Part shown: positions 1-11,061 of the stretch, piece by piece | Numbering within the stretch: the stretch's first letter is position 1 | Layout: the number at the start of each line of letters is the position of its first letter | Origin: Hippopus hippopus | Taxonomy: Eukaryota; Mollusca; Bivalvia; Cardiida; Cardiidae | DNA length: 64,000 bases | NCBI GenBank assembly: GCA_946811185.2 | Contig: OX328109.1 | Span: 6,758,001-6,822,000 of the forward strand | Direction of reading: 5' to 3' | The notes under the pieces: model-generated | Databases searched by the model: none | What the model was told of the DNA's origin: nothing | What the model saw: only the letters and a program-made list of their open reading frames with translations | Made by a program: the position numbers and the translations under genes

Positions 1-105
1 TAACCTTCCAAAAACGAATTTCAATTTTGAGTCGCATTTATTTTGTCAGCTGCAAAATGTGTACAATTTAGACAGGTCTTATATTTTATTGTTTGGTAAA
101 TAGTT
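1..105 (+). mobile_element. HP-TTAA, 3' half
   Basis: Truncated by the window start. Ends in TTTGGTAAATAGTTA and abuts the next copy. Confidence 0.75.
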
Positions 106-330
106 ATTTCTTTACCACACAGTCCCGACTTTTAATGACCCTGAGGAAGAAACCTTTTGAAAACATTGTGAGAAAAGGAGAAAATGCTGGTAACCAGCAT
201 TTTCTCCTCTTTCCCACAATGTTTTCTGCTCTATTAAGGAAAAATTGTGTCATTTTTTCCCTTTAATTTGCCATCTGCAATTGCTTTCAATTTGGACAAG
301 TCCAAAATTTTGTTGTTTGGTAAAGAGTTC
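103..330 (+). mobile_element. HP-TTAA, complete
   Basis: Central hairpin well kept at 170-225. The left terminus has decayed to TTATTTCTTTACCACAC. Confidence 0.85.
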
Positions 331-1315
331 AAGTTTAATGTTTATCAGCAGTATGTTTTGAGACATACATGTCAACAAGTTTCGGCTCCATGTTTACAGT
401 ATCTTTGGGGGGCTGTTTAATTGTGCGAGAATAACAGATGTTCGATATTTTAGATTTCATAAATGTCAAATATTTCTATGTGGGACTGCAAAACTGTCAG
501 ACTGGTATGTGCAAAAAATGTCAATATTTAGCTTTGAAATCGGTTTTAGTTTGTTTCCTCTACATTTTAACATTCCTGGCTAGCCCAGCTGTTTCAGACA
601 GAAATGAGCCTTAATGAGGCTTCATGCGTCTGCAACAAGAAATATCTTTAAAAAAGACAGACAGTGTAAATTTGTCAGCAAACAGGCAGGGTCCCAGAAA
701 ATAAACATGTCTACATTTTTGACCAATCACAAATTTCTATCTATTCATTTGTTACCAGTACCAAAAAGTAAGTCAAAAGCCAGCACATTCAGCTACACCG
801 AAAAAGTATCGAAAATCATCATTTGAGCAGACGATAACAGGGTTAGACTTCAGAAACTTCTCGTGCAAGGGGAGATAAGCACATCAGAATGTTCTTGATC
901 AAGGATTTTTTTTTGAGTTGTGGCCTTTTGAATTTTCCAACATATATTATGGTGGTTTTTGTTTTCCACAGAAGTCACACATGAATTTCAATGAAACTTC
1001 ATAGGAAGCTTCCCTATCAAGAGGAAATGTGCAGCACTTTCTGTGACATTAACATTTTTCTTCGTGTTATGACCATTTGAACTTTTTGATATAGTGATCC
1101 TATGCTTTAACTTTGAAACAGTTTGAACAACGGTAATGAAATTTAACACAAATGTTGCTTGGTTGCTTTTGGCCCTAGAATAAGCCCAATTGCTCATGTG
1201 TCCCAAACATCAAAGGTCAAGGTCTTTAGAGAGCTTCGTAAAAAATTGTTTTTGTCCTCTAATTCAGACAAAGCCATTTGACATACGGGTAGGTCAATGA
1301 ACATTTACACAAGTG
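331..1315. other. No recognised feature
   Basis: AT-rich, short ORFs only (70 and 72 codons) without domain signals. Confidence 0.5.
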
Positions 1316-1500
1316 TTGCCACACAGCAAAATTTTAGAGTTGTCCAAATTTAAAGCATTGCAGACAACGAAAAATTAATGGGGTGTGCCTTTGAAAAAGT
1401 AGAAAAACATTGTGAGAAAAGGAGAAAATACTGATTAACTACAATGCTTTCAAAAGATCTCTTTCTCAGGGTTTTCAGAACTTGGGATAGTGTGGTAAAA
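1316..1500 (-). mobile_element. HP-TTAA, diverged
   Basis: Right hairpin arm is mostly lost; GTAGAAAAACATTGTGAG and the flanking blocks remain. Confidence 0.65.
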
Positions 1501-1859
1501 ATTTATGATCAAATGAAGAATCTCTATTATTGTTTTCTACATTATTGTTTTCTACTTTTTAGGCTGTCAAACAGTCGTATTTATTGATAGTGGTGAATAT
1601 AATATGGCTGTTCTATTCAAGTATGGGACCATTTGATATATTGTGCTGAGTGTATTGGTCATTTTAGAAATCAATTTACAATTGTTTGAACCATTCATTC
1701 AAAATGGAGGGAAATGTAAGAGCAAAGTGTTGATGTGTTTTGTGCTTGTATTAGTCAATAAAACCCTGTCTTTTTCACAGCAGATAAAGAATGAAAAGAA
1801 TAATCTGCAGTTTATGTTTATTTAATGTGATTTAAATATTTAACTCTGTAAACTTGAAA

Positions 1860-2068
1860 ATATTTAAAGTTTAGTCAAAATTGAATGCACTTGCAGACGA
1901 CAAATTAAATATTTTGCAAATGATGGTATTTGTCTCTGACAGACTAGACAAAATTTTGGGAAAAAAGGGACATTGTTAGTTACCAGCATTTTCTTCTTTT
2001 CTCACAATATTTTCAGAAACCCTTTCAACAGGGTTGTTAAACCAAGGGATTGTTTTGTAAACGGTTAA
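1860..2068 (-). mobile_element. HP-TTAA, diverged
   Basis: GCACTTGCAGACGACAAATT block and a mismatched hairpin at about 1955-2015. Confidence 0.75.
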
Positions 2069-2094
2069 ACTGTTGATATTTATATGGGTTAAGA

Positions 2095-2318
2095 CGTTAC
2101 TAAATGATAAACTTTTAAACTAGTCCAAATTCAAAACACTTGCAGACGACAATATAAACTGGACTCAAAATTTAAGATTTGTTTTGGGAAGGGTAGAAAA
2201 CATTGTGGGAAAAGGAGAAAATGCTGGTAACCAGCATTTTCTCCTTTTCCCACAATCTTTTCTGAAGGCTTTTTTTCTAAGGGTTGTTAAAACTAAGGAT
2301 TATGGGGTAAAGGGTTAA
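2095..2318 (-). mobile_element. HP-TTAA, complete
   Basis: Near-perfect hairpin at about 2203-2262; right end GGGTAAAGGGTTAA. Confidence 0.87.
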
Positions 2319-2548
2319 TCTTACCCAATAATCCAATATTTTGACCACTCCGACAAAGAAGGCATCAGATAGCATTGTGAGAAAAGGAGAAATTGCTAGT
2401 AACCAGCACTTATCACTTTTTCTTTCCCCACTGCGGTTTTAAGACTTTTAAAGACAAATTCCAACACTAGAGACATATTGGATTTGTTGTCTGCGATGGC
2501 TTTTCAAATTGGACAAGTCTAAAATTGTGTGGTCTGGCAAAGGGTTTT
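2319..2548 (+). mobile_element. HP-TTAA, diverged
   Basis: Directly abuts the preceding opposite-strand copy; the hairpin has a 10-bp asymmetry on its right arm. Confidence 0.7.
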
Positions 2549-2702
2549 GTCACAGTTAGAGCAAACACTAGGATTACCTTCACACATGTCATAAAAATGT
2601 GCTGTACAATAAAAAAATGATCAGGAAGTATTTGAATTTCTTGTGGCATTTGCAGATGGATTGCTTAGTGACAATCAGGTATGAAAGAATTTTGTCTCTT
2701 AT

Positions 2703-2937
2703 TTAACCCTTTACCACACAATCATGAGTTTTAACAACCCTGAGATAGAAAGAAGCCTTTTGAAAACATTTTGGGAAAAAGGAGAAAATGCTGGTAAGCA
2801 GCATTTTCTCTTTTTCCCCGAAATGGCTTCTCCATTTTTAGAAGCAAATCCTACTGTTTAAGCAACATTTAATTTGTCGTCGGCTATTGTTTTCAATTCT
2901 GATCGGTCTTAAATTTTGTTGTTTGCTAAAGAGTTAA
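2703..2937 (+). mobile_element. HP-TTAA, complete with both TTAA ends
   Basis: Starts TTAACCCTTTACCACACAAT and ends GCTAAAGAGTTAA. Confidence 0.87.
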
Positions 2938-3227
2938 ATAGTATTAGTTGTATGGACAGGTGGCAGGGTAGTCTCAATAATGAGACGCTACCATGATTTT
3001 TTTTCATATTTGGACATTTATTGTACACAGTACCGTCTCAAGTCCATCGTAAATTTTCCGGTAGCAAAGATAGAGCGCTATACTGACTTTCTGTTTCGTC
3101 GGTTTAATCTGTATTGCAGCGAAATGCAATTAACTTTTAGTAACAAACATGACTAAGGACAAATTATTAAACCCTTCATTACACAAAGAGCTTGTAAAAG
3201 TTGTTTATAACATGTAAATCTCGGAAA

Positions 3228-4475
3228 AATCACTGACGAAATTTATCGTGCGTGGCAGCCATTTTCTATGTTTTCGGGAACGTAAACAACTGGAGTAACA
3301 GATGAAATGCACAGTTTTCTTATGTTCAGCGTTTAAATTGAAATTATTTGTATTCCAAACGAAAGGTTATTAAATACACAAGCAACGGGTATGTTTAAAT
3401 CCTATTTTTGTGCTGTATTTGCAAAATTATAAGAGTTCAAACTTGCGCACAAAATCTTTGCGGAGCTTTCAACTGATTTTGTCTTGATCGTCTCTGTACC
3501 CAGAGGTGACCAGTCAAAAAGTAACATCGCCTTTGGGGACGGTTATCTGTATTAGTGGCAGGGGACTTGGAAACTTGTTCACGGCTGTGGTGAATCATGT
3601 CGCCACCTCGCCTTTGGCTCAGGGCGACATGATTCACCACAGCCGTGAACAAGTTTGAACAACTTGTTCACGGCTGTGGTGAATCATGTCGCCCCGAGCC
3701 AAAGGCGAGGTGGCGACATGATTCACCACAGCCGTGAACAAGTTTCCAAGTCCCCTGCCACCTGACTGTACAACGAATTTATTATACTGCAAAGTTTTAC
3801 CATTCCAACGTGTGTTAAGCAAATTTTACCTGGTTTTTGGTTTCAAAAATTGAGTACGCTGACGAAGTAGAATTTCCCTTCTGAGTGCCCCAATTCAATG
3901 AAAACTGACGTCACTGAAACCTTGGTAAAACGTGCAGTTTGGTGCTTAATCTTGATGTTAATCTTGATCGACGCCGCAATTTTGGATGTTGTGTTGAAAG
4001 TGTAATCATGTATAGGGGCTCCTGAAAGGGAAACTGCTTTTACGTTGGTTTTGCCAGTGTACATGATATATGTGTTCTGGGCATATTATCCAATCAGATC
4101 ACGAGAAATTTCTTTGCAGTAAAATAATGTTTTTCGCCACTTTCAGTGGTATTTCTATTATACATGTATCACAGCGATGGCTCATTTAGTTTGTTCCCAT
4201 CCGGATACAGACTCGGGCGATTCCAAAAAAGAGAGAGAGAAATCTTCGCACAGATTATGTGCACACCTTTAAACTCTCATATTTTCACAAGTTGATGACA
4301 AAACTAGAATTTGAATATACCTGTTGCTTGTGTATACAATAATCCTTGGCTTCAAATACAATTATTTTAAATTTAAACGTTAAAACAAAAAAAAAAGTTT
4401 AATTTATCTTTTACTGGAGATGTTTATGTTTACCAAAAATAGACTGTAAGTGACTGCCACACTCAAAAAATTTCG
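3228..4475. repeat. Large imperfect inverted-repeat element
   Basis: Left arm 3228-3554 plus 3762 to about 3835; right arm about 4085-4475. Matching blocks include the ACACAAGCAACGGGTAT region at 3376 against its inverse near 4322, and TGGCAGCC at 3255 against its inverse near 4455. The loop (about 3836-4085) has no recognisable coding content. The left arm is interrupted by a separate 207-bp palindrome. Confidence 0.7.
3555..3761. repeat. Nested perfect palindrome (101-bp arms, one mismatch)
   Basis: Arms 3555-3655 and 3661-3761 differ at one position and are separated by 5 bp. Each arm is itself a hairpin, so a 33-bp unit (AACTTGTTCACGGCTGTGGT...) occurs four times in alternating orientation at 3572-3604, 3623-3655, 3661-3693 and 3712-3744. 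The corresponding place in the right arm of the host inverted repeat lacks it. Confidence 0.9.
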
Positions 4476-4477
4476 TT

Positions 4478-4549
4478 GTTTCCAACAGTGTTTTCTGAAA
4501 CACTTTACCTTGCGGTCATTAAGACTAAAGGTTATGTGGTAAAGGGTAA
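4478..4549 (-). mobile_element. HP-TTAA, terminal fragment
   Basis: Retains ACAGTGTTTTCTGAAAC to the TGGTAAAGGG terminus only. Confidence 0.55.
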
Positions 4550-4699
4550 AAAATTGGTTTATATTGATACCATATATTTTATGGGTTTTATAAGTATTGA
4601 CATATTTCTAATGTAAATAGAAGTTCTGTTACGACTTTTACTTTACATTGTTGATGTCTGAGCTTTATTTACCTTTGAGTCCATAGCTTCTTCTATTCA

Positions 4700-4919
4700 T
4701 TGATTGATTGATTGAATGGTGTTTACGCCACTTTCAACATTGTTTCAGTTATATCACAGTGACAGCTTACATATTCATGTCTTTCCTGGGTTTCACCAGT
4801 ACTTGGCTAGGGCTCTGAAGTGTCTTGCCCAAGGTCACTCCCATGAAAGACCCAGTGGATCCAGTGAGGCTCAAGCCCAGGACCTGCAGGTCATGAGTCC
4901 TACTTTTTACCACTGAGCC
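4700..4919 (-). mobile_element. SINE-1 variant (tRNA-derived)
   Basis: Plus-strand view starts with (TTGA)n and GAATGGTGTTTACGCC, then the body CAACATTGTTTCAGTTATATC. The tRNA-like head on the minus strand reads TTGGCTCAGTGGTAAAAAGT, an A-box-like block. The 149-residue minus ORF across it is not a gene. Confidence 0.7.
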
Positions 4920-5116
4920 AAAATAGGACCCCTCTTCTTTCCAGACACCCAAAGGAATGTATAATGTGATGCTCCAGGTTCTCCATACATTCGCTACCAT
5001 AAACTTTAATTTAAACCTACTTATTGTACATTGATTTTGAAACAATTTCTTACAACTTGTATTAATCACTTTCAAAGCAGTATTTATGTAGTGATGTGCT
5101 TGGTTCAAAAGTTTGA

Positions 5117-5195
5117 CCACATTCATCACAGGATTTGAATCCAGGACCTTAGATTTGAGAGGCTGATGCTCTACCATTACACCACTGTCTCCTAT
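5117..5195 (-). repeat. tRNA-like sequence (SINE head or tRNA pseudogene)
   Basis: Minus strand shows GTGTAATGGTAGAGCATCAG (A box) and GGATTCAAATCCTG (B box) with a plausible spacing, but arm pairing is poor. Confidence 0.5.
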
Positions 5196-5244
5196 GTTAC
5201 CATTTCGTCGACCCAATCAGAAAATTTTCTCTTTTAGATTACCG

Positions 5245-5467
5245 TGTTACCAAACAACAAAATTTCGTATTTTGTACAAATCCAAAGGGCTGTAGACAAA
5301 AAGATGAACATTGACTCAAACAGTGGAAATAGTCTTTGAAAGGGTAGAAAACATTGTGGGAAAAGGAGAAAACCCGGGGACCAGCATTTTCTCCTTTTTC
5401 CAAAATGTTTTCAAAACCCTTCTTCCGCAGGGTTGTTGAAATCTTGTGATTGTGTGATAAAGGGTCT
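5245..5467 (-). mobile_element. HP-TTAA, complete
   Basis: Hairpin tip altered to CCCGGGGACC, itself partly palindromic. Confidence 0.8.
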
Positions 5468-5751
5468 AAATTTGTATAGTATCCATAGTTGTGATGTAGA
5501 GTGTCGGCCTTGCAACCAAACGGTCCTGACTTTCTTGGGAGTGTGTGTCAACTTAAGGACTATTCCTTGGCCCACACATTTGGCACGAGGACTGGTGCCG
5601 TTTTTTAGGAAGTAGAATCAAAGGAGATTAGTATGAGTTGCAAGAACTAAAATATTTCTAATGTGAAATAAACATGTTAAAATGAAAAGGTTAAAATTCA
5701 GGATTGTTTGGTTAAAGTTATTGCTGTGCATTTAGTGTAAAATGCTTTAGT

Positions 5752-5975
5752 TTATTAATCAAATCCCAAATTTTATGGACCCTTAGAAAGAAAGCTTTTG
5801 AAAATATTGTGCAAAAAGGAAAAAATGCTGGTAACAACCATTTTTTTTCCTTTTCCCACAATGTTTTCTACCCTTCCAAAGGCAAATCACATCATTTGAA
5901 TAAAATCAAATTTGTCGTCCGCAAATGCTTTCAATTTGGACAAATCCAAAATTTTGTTGTTTTGTAAAGAGTTAA
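5752..5975 (+). mobile_element. HP-TTAA, complete
   Basis: Shares its right TTAA (5972-5975) with the next copy. Confidence 0.82.
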
Positions 5976-6199
5976 CCCTTTACCAGATCACAAAATTTTA
6001 GCCTTGTCCAAATTGAAAGCATTTGCAGACGACAATTTCAAGGTCGCTCAATGGTGCAATTGTTCATTGATATGGTAGAAAACATTGCGGGAAAAGGAGA
6101 AAATGCTGGTTACCAGCATTTTCTCCTTTTCCCACAGTTTTTTCAAAAGGCTTCTTTCCAAGGGTCATCAAAAGTTTGCATTGTGCGGTAAAGAGTTAA
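5972..6199 (-). mobile_element. HP-TTAA, complete, tail to tail with previous copy
   Basis: Both TTAA limits present; hairpin at about 6078-6134 has arms of about 27 bp. Confidence 0.87.
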
Positions 6200-6477
6200 A
6201 GATTTATAAAGCCTGAATGTGTCATGTGATCGTTTTGATTTGTCACCTCATTTCTGTATGAACATCCATCTTTTACATGTTCATGCAACAGCTGGCAAAG
6301 GAGGAAAAACACTGCTGAAATAAACTTAATATTTGTATAGTTTAACAACAATAAATTGTCACCTTGTTTGGGTTTTAGGTAAGGCAGATACATGTATAAA
6401 ACAACACCTAAACAAATCTTGTAAGCAATATATTACATGCTGAATTGTTCATATGATATTATTTCGAAATATACAGC

Positions 6478-7125
6478 AGGGGCCATCCTCGGTGACCCAG
6501 TTCCGATTCATTCTGTAATCGCACCTGGGTTATTTCGCTGGCATTTCCTCGTTCTCATGAATTATTCATGAAGCATTTTGATTGGTGATCTCAGTTTTTC
6601 TTTGAGAAAATTTAAACTTTTTTTATCACAAATACGCCGTCATTTCTACTTTTTACTTGTCGATATCCAATCACATCATTCGTTGCAAATCAAGCTTAGC
6701 GATACTTTAAGTATGGCGGCGCCCATCAACACCACAATCGAGAAGCGTTTAAAGAGATTTTCAGTGTAACAACGAAAGATTATCAGTTAAAATCATACAC
6801 AAAGAGGGATAGTGTCATCCCTGTATTGTAGAATGGCATATCTCACAGGAGACAAGCACGCCGATGGCCGCCATATTTGTTGACATCCTCGGGTTTTTTT
6901 CCAGGGTTATTTTTAGTAACAGAAGAAATGAAATTGTCCTTTCTACAAGAGAATATCATTCTGTTATTGATCTTTTGATTGGTTATTAGGGTACTCCCAG
7001 ATCATATGAATATTCATAAGAAACGACCATTTGCCAGTCAATTTTCCCAGGGGTGATGCATGGAGAGTAACGTAATGCTTCAAACCTGGGTTCTGAGAAT
7101 GAGCAGGGGCATAATCTGAGGGATT
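6478..7125. repeat. Imperfect 650-bp inverted-repeat element
   Basis: Blocks at about 6490-6600 (CACCTGGG, CTGGCATTTCCTCGTT, ATTATTCATGA, TTTTGATTGGTGATC) recur inverted at about 6960-7085, and ATGGCGGC at 6713 has an inverse-oriented counterpart near 6870. No coding content in the loop. Confidence 0.6.
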
Positions 7126-7195
7126 CAGAATCATTATGCACTCCAAATTGAGAGTGCTGCCCTTAGGCTGCCAAGTATTATGCAGACAATGCAAG

Positions 7196-7246
7196 TCAAG
7201 ATCAGACTGCAGAGAATGTGCATTCTGATCTTGGTCTACACTGTCC
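7196..7246. repeat. Hairpin H
   Basis: AAGATCAGACTGCAGAGAATG with its inverse, then TCTACACTGTC on one side. The family is described at 49915-49981. Confidence 0.7.
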
Positions 7247-7382
7247 TATACCATGAGATTTTCTATTAAAAAGAAATTAGATGAAATCACAATAGTTAGA
7301 GGATTTTTCCTTTTGTTAAGAAAATTTCATTTTACTTTTTTTTCCAAGGCAGTATTAAGCTTAATTATGCAGGTACATATAT

Positions 7383-7470
7383 ATCAGCATTTTCTCCTTT
7401 TTGCACAATGTTTTCAAATGCCCCATTTCTCTGGATCGTTAGAACTTGGGATTTTGTGGTAAAGAGATAA
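7383..7470 (-). mobile_element. HP-TTAA, half copy
   Basis: Only the hairpin right arm and the terminal part remain. Confidence 0.65.
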
Positions 7471-7732
7471 ACAATCATTCTTGGTTTTTGTCACTGTTTT
7501 AACAGGTGACACCATATTGTGGGCAAAGCATATTGTTGTTCGTTTTTGTCATTGATGTGGGATACATATCAGACATTAGGGCTTTTAGTTTGTGATGTTT
7601 GATCTTCATTATTAAGAAGTACATGTACTTTCATATGGCTATGATACTGGGAGTGATTGGGCTTTACATGCTGACTGGGTGCCATACTTTGGATTATACA
7701 ATGGTGTAACACAGAATATACTATGCAAGTGC

Positions 7733-7924
7733 TTAATCCGTTATCTCGTGTTTTGACCCAGATAAAGAAGATATTTGAAAACATTGTGGGAAGAGGAGAA
7801 AATGCTGGTAACCAGCATTTTCTCCTTGTCCCACAATGTTTTCTATTCATTTGAGCAGCTTTGTCATCTTCAAATGCTTTCCATTTGGAGCAGTCCAAAA
7901 AATCTGTTGTTTGGTGAAGGGTTA
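7733..7924 (+). mobile_element. HP-TTAA with internal deletion
   Basis: Hairpin perfect at 7778-7840, but about 35 bp between the hairpin and the CAAATGCTTT block are missing. Confidence 0.82.
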
Positions 7925-8089
7925 CTGTAGAAAAAGTGGAATTTTATTCAAGATGCTTTATATCACTTCAAGAAAGAATATTGTGCACAGTGCTGGTTAA
8001 AGAAAGTCCAGGAATTTAAGCATGCAAAGGTGCACTGGCCACTGTAAGATACCCGAAATAATGTTGAAGACAGAGTAAACAATTTCAGG

Positions 8090-8440
8090 GTTTTTATCCC
8101 CAGCTGAAGGCGGAGGGATATAGTTTTAGCGTTGTCCGTCCGTCCTTCCATCCTTCCGTCCGTCCATCTGTCCGTCCGGGAGATTATCTCCAATACCATT
8201 GGACGGAATTTCTCGAAACTTCATAGGTGTGTACAATAACCCATTCCGCCGATACAGTTTTTTTCTTATTTAGATTTGGTGAAAAATGACCATCTGGGAG
8301 CGATTTTAAGTTACGCGGTCAAGCAAATTTTTCTGCGGGGGATATCATTTCAACGAAATTGCTTGTTAAAATAGTTTTTGGCATCAGGAACATAGAAAAC
8401 TTGAAGGCCTTTGCGTGCTGTATTTGCTGATTTTTAGCAT
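8090..8440. repeat. CCGTCC-rich dispersed repeat
   Basis: GGAGGGATATAG followed by CCGTCCGTCC units and a 270-bp body. It resembles a dispersed molluscan repeat type; limits uncertain. Confidence 0.45.
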
Positions 8441-8442
8441 AT

Positions 8443-8886
8443 GAGTCATGCTCTGGTAAAAGGGGGTTAAATGCGTCTATATACCAAGCAAATCATCATT
8501 TAACTCTTTACCAAACGATAAAATTTTAGACTGGTCCAATTTCAAAGCATTTGCAGACGACAAAATTAATGTGACTCAAAAATTGAAGTTTGTTCTGGGA
8601 AGGGTGGAAAACTTTGTGGGAAAAGGAGAAAATGCTGGTTACTAGCATTTTCTCCTTTTCCCACAAGGTTTTCAAAAGGCTTCTTTCTTAAGAGTCGTGA
8701 AAACCCGGGATTGTTTGTAAAGAGTTAACTATGGATCCATAAAAGTCATTTTGTCTAACATCCAACTGTTTCATGCAGAAAATTTAACAATAACAAAAAA
8801 ATTTGAGCCATGCCAGCCTGCGCAGGCTGATATGGGTCATTATCTTTCGCAGATACTTTAAGCTCCTTTTTCACAGAGCATGACTC
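8443..8886 (+). mobile_element. HP-GAGC element interrupted by HP-TTAA
   Basis: Left part 8443-8500 begins GAGTCATGCTCTGGTAAAAG; right part 8728-8886 ends ACAGAGCATGACTC. Removing the intervening HP-TTAA restores family order. Confidence 0.75.
8500..8728 (-). mobile_element. HP-TTAA inserted in HP-GAGC
   Basis: Bounded by TTAA at 8500-8503 and 8725-8728. The host family has a related, TTAA-like position here, giving a filled site and an inferred empty site. Confidence 0.88.
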
Positions 8887-8930
8887 ATTTATAACTGAGA
8901 ACAAGTAGTGAAGAAAGGGTAGAATAAAAT

Positions 8931-9191
8931 GAGCCAAGCTTTGGCAAAAGGAGGCTTCATGCATTTCCTTAATGCATGATACCTGTCAAGTCATCACATG
9001 ATCATGGATCCATTTGAACACTTGGTCTAACAACCAACAGAATCACAAGGTAAACTGGCCCTTGAACATGCAAAAAACTGACAAATAGCAAAAAGTTTCA
9101 GCCCATGTCGGCCTGCGCGAACTGCACAGGCTGACATGGGTTGATACTTTTTTCAGATGTATTAAGCCCCCTTTTTCACAGATCATGACTC
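8931..9191 (+). mobile_element. HP-GAGC, complete
   Basis: Ends GAGCCAAGCTTTGGCAAAAG and CACAGATCATGACTC. The 26 bp after it (AACAAGTAGTGAAGAAAG...) repeat those after the previous copy, so the pair arose partly by segmental duplication. Confidence 0.78.
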
Positions 9192-9633
9192 GTATAATAG
9201 ATAACAAGTAGTGAAGAAAGCGTAGAATTAGACGTGTCTGTTATAGATCTAGATAAAGTCATTATCTGGACCATAAAGCCATTTCTAAGGATGTAATGGT
9301 GATTCCAATAATAGATTATTTCCATATAAATCTACTGAAATAGATATGGTTATTGCGTAAAATGTCCGACAAATGATGGGTTGTGTCTGAGGAGATGTGT
9401 GTTCATAGATGGTGACTTTTGGGCGTCATTTCACTTTGCCCTTTCATTAGCAAGCCCAAGTACAAAGTCAAAAATTTTATGTGCAAACTTCTCTGGATAC
9501 TTTAAGGGGGTTTAGGGGCATTGGAATTAAGAAAGTAATTATTATAGTATAGGTTTTCCTTGGGTACTAGCTGAGGACAGTGTAGGTTATTCAAGGTTCG
9601 AAGACTGAGTGCACAGAATGTCATTTGGAGTAT

Positions 9634-9872
9634 CAGCCCCATAGCTTAGTCTGTCAAGTACTTATTCTTGGATTGATGATAGTCATTGTAACAGGATTCA
9701 CTCCTCTCTCGCCACTGATCATTGTTGTCAATTATGGTTATGTTGGGAAGTGAACAGTTGCTTTGGAAGAATATTGTGCGAAATACATGGACTGGAAAAA
9801 AAATGAAACTCCAGGGAAGCATGGATAGGTGCACTAGCTGCTTGTATATAACTTAGTGGCGTTTTCATGACA
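9634..9872 (+). mobile_element. SINE-1, head first
   Basis: CCCCATAGCTTAGTCTGTC at the head, then the family body (TGATAGTCATTG, GGGAAGTGA, GGATAGGTGCACT, ATATAACT). Confidence 0.7.
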
Positions 9873-10086
9873 TAATATTAAACAATATGCAAACAATTTG
9901 TAAATTTTTTGCAGAAAAATTGCTCATAATGAGCAATTTGTCTTTTTGCCTGATATTTTCATGTTTTCTAGTAAGAAACTCTAGGTTTGCATGCTGTAAA
10001 TTTGTTTCAGGACTTAATACCATTTTAACTTGATTCATTGCAGGTAAACAGACAACCCCAAATACCATGATTGTGATTGGCTGACA

Positions 10087-11061
10087 ATGACGTTTTATGC
10101 AGTTGTGGCATACGTCATCGCATTTGTGGTCGGAATAATTCTCTACTATAACTACATACTACAGAGTCAGAACAAAAAGGAAAACATCCCGCCTGAAGAA
10201 ATGAGGCTTCGTCGTAAACGTCTTCAAAAATCACCATCGATTCTGGCCATTCTAGGTCTCGAACATAATAACAACAACCGTAATTTTCTAGCAATTATAG
10301 ACCAGTTTTCTACATTTAACGAAGTAAGTAAAGCTTGTGCACGAGCGGGGCTAGAAAGGTGTGGCCTAATTGTGGGTGTGGACTTCACGGCTAGCAATGA
10401 GTGGCAGGGCCGCAAAACATTCAGCGGAAATTGTTTACATAGAACAATCACAGGGAAAATATACAATCCATATCAGAAAGTTATCCATATAATGGGGAAT
10501 ACTTTAGAACCATTTGATGACGATAAACTCATTCCAGCATTCGGTTTTGGTGATAGTAACACAGTGGATGAAAGTGTCTTTCCGTTTAAAGAGGACGAGG
10601 CACCTTGTAAAGGCTTTGCCGAGGTTTTGGAATGTTACAATAGATTATCGACTCGTGTTCAGCTCAGTGGACCAACCAATTTTGCTCCTTTAATAAATAA
10701 AGCAGTTGAAATTGTGAAAGTGTCAAAACAGTATCATATTTTGTTGATAATTGCTGACGGACAGGTGACTGAGGAGGATCGAACTATAGAGGCCATTGTT
10801 GAAGCCTCTTGTTACCCATTAAGTATTGTAGTGATCGGTGTGGGCGACGGCCCATGGGATACAATGGAAGATTTTGATAATTTACTGCCAAAAAGAAAAT
10901 TCGATAATTTCCAGTTTGTAAACTATCATGGGATAACATCTCGATGCCGTAAACCAGAAACAACGTTTGCCTTGCATGCAATGATGGAGATACCGGACCA
11001 GTATAAAACAATTAAAGCCATGGGCTATCTTAACTTTGATAAATTGGAATCATCTGTCTAG
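10087..11061 (+). CDS. Membrane-anchored RGLG/copine-like VWA domain protein (324 aa)
   Basis: Single uninterrupted ORF. Residues about 3-24 are a hydrophobic segment, probably a signal anchor, followed by a basic stretch (about 36-48). From about residue 66 to the end it reads as a copine/RGLG-type von Willebrand factor A domain. The MIDAS metal-site motif D-F-T-A-S is at 99-103, the second MIDAS threonine is probably T197 in SGPTNFAP, and family landmarks include GFGDSNT, IADGQVT (D224), GVGDGPW and FDNFQFVN. Plant and animal RGLG proteins carry a C-terminal RING finger for ubiquitin ligation. None is present here: the protein stops soon after the conserved MEIP-QY helix. The first ATG is supported by an in-frame TAA at 10045. 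A TTGCAG at 10038-10043 could be the acceptor of a 5'UTR intron. An HP-TTAA element begins directly after the stop. Likely role is a metal-dependent adhesion or scaffold protein on a membrane; E3 activity is unlikely without RING. Confidence 0.85.
   Translation: MTFYAVVAYVIAFVVGIILYYNYILQSQNKKENIPPEEMRLRRKRLQKSPSILAILGLEHNNNNRNFLAIIDQFSTFNEVSKACARAGLERCGLIVGVDFTASNEWQGRKTFSGNCLHRTITGKIYNPYQKVIHIMGNTLEPFDDDKLIPAFGFGDSNTVDESVFPFKEDEAPCKGFAEVLECYNRLSTRVQLSGPTNFAPLINKAVEIVKVSKQYHILLIIADGQVTEEDRTIEAIVEASCYPLSIVVIGVGDGPWDTMEDFDNLLPKRKFDNFQFVNYHGITSRCRKPETTFALHAMMEIPDQYKTIKAMGYLNFDKLESSV

Noticed and set aside
4767..5216. 149-residue minus-strand ORF
   Set aside because: It runs through a SINE-1 variant and a tRNA-like sequence; no domain and no splice context.
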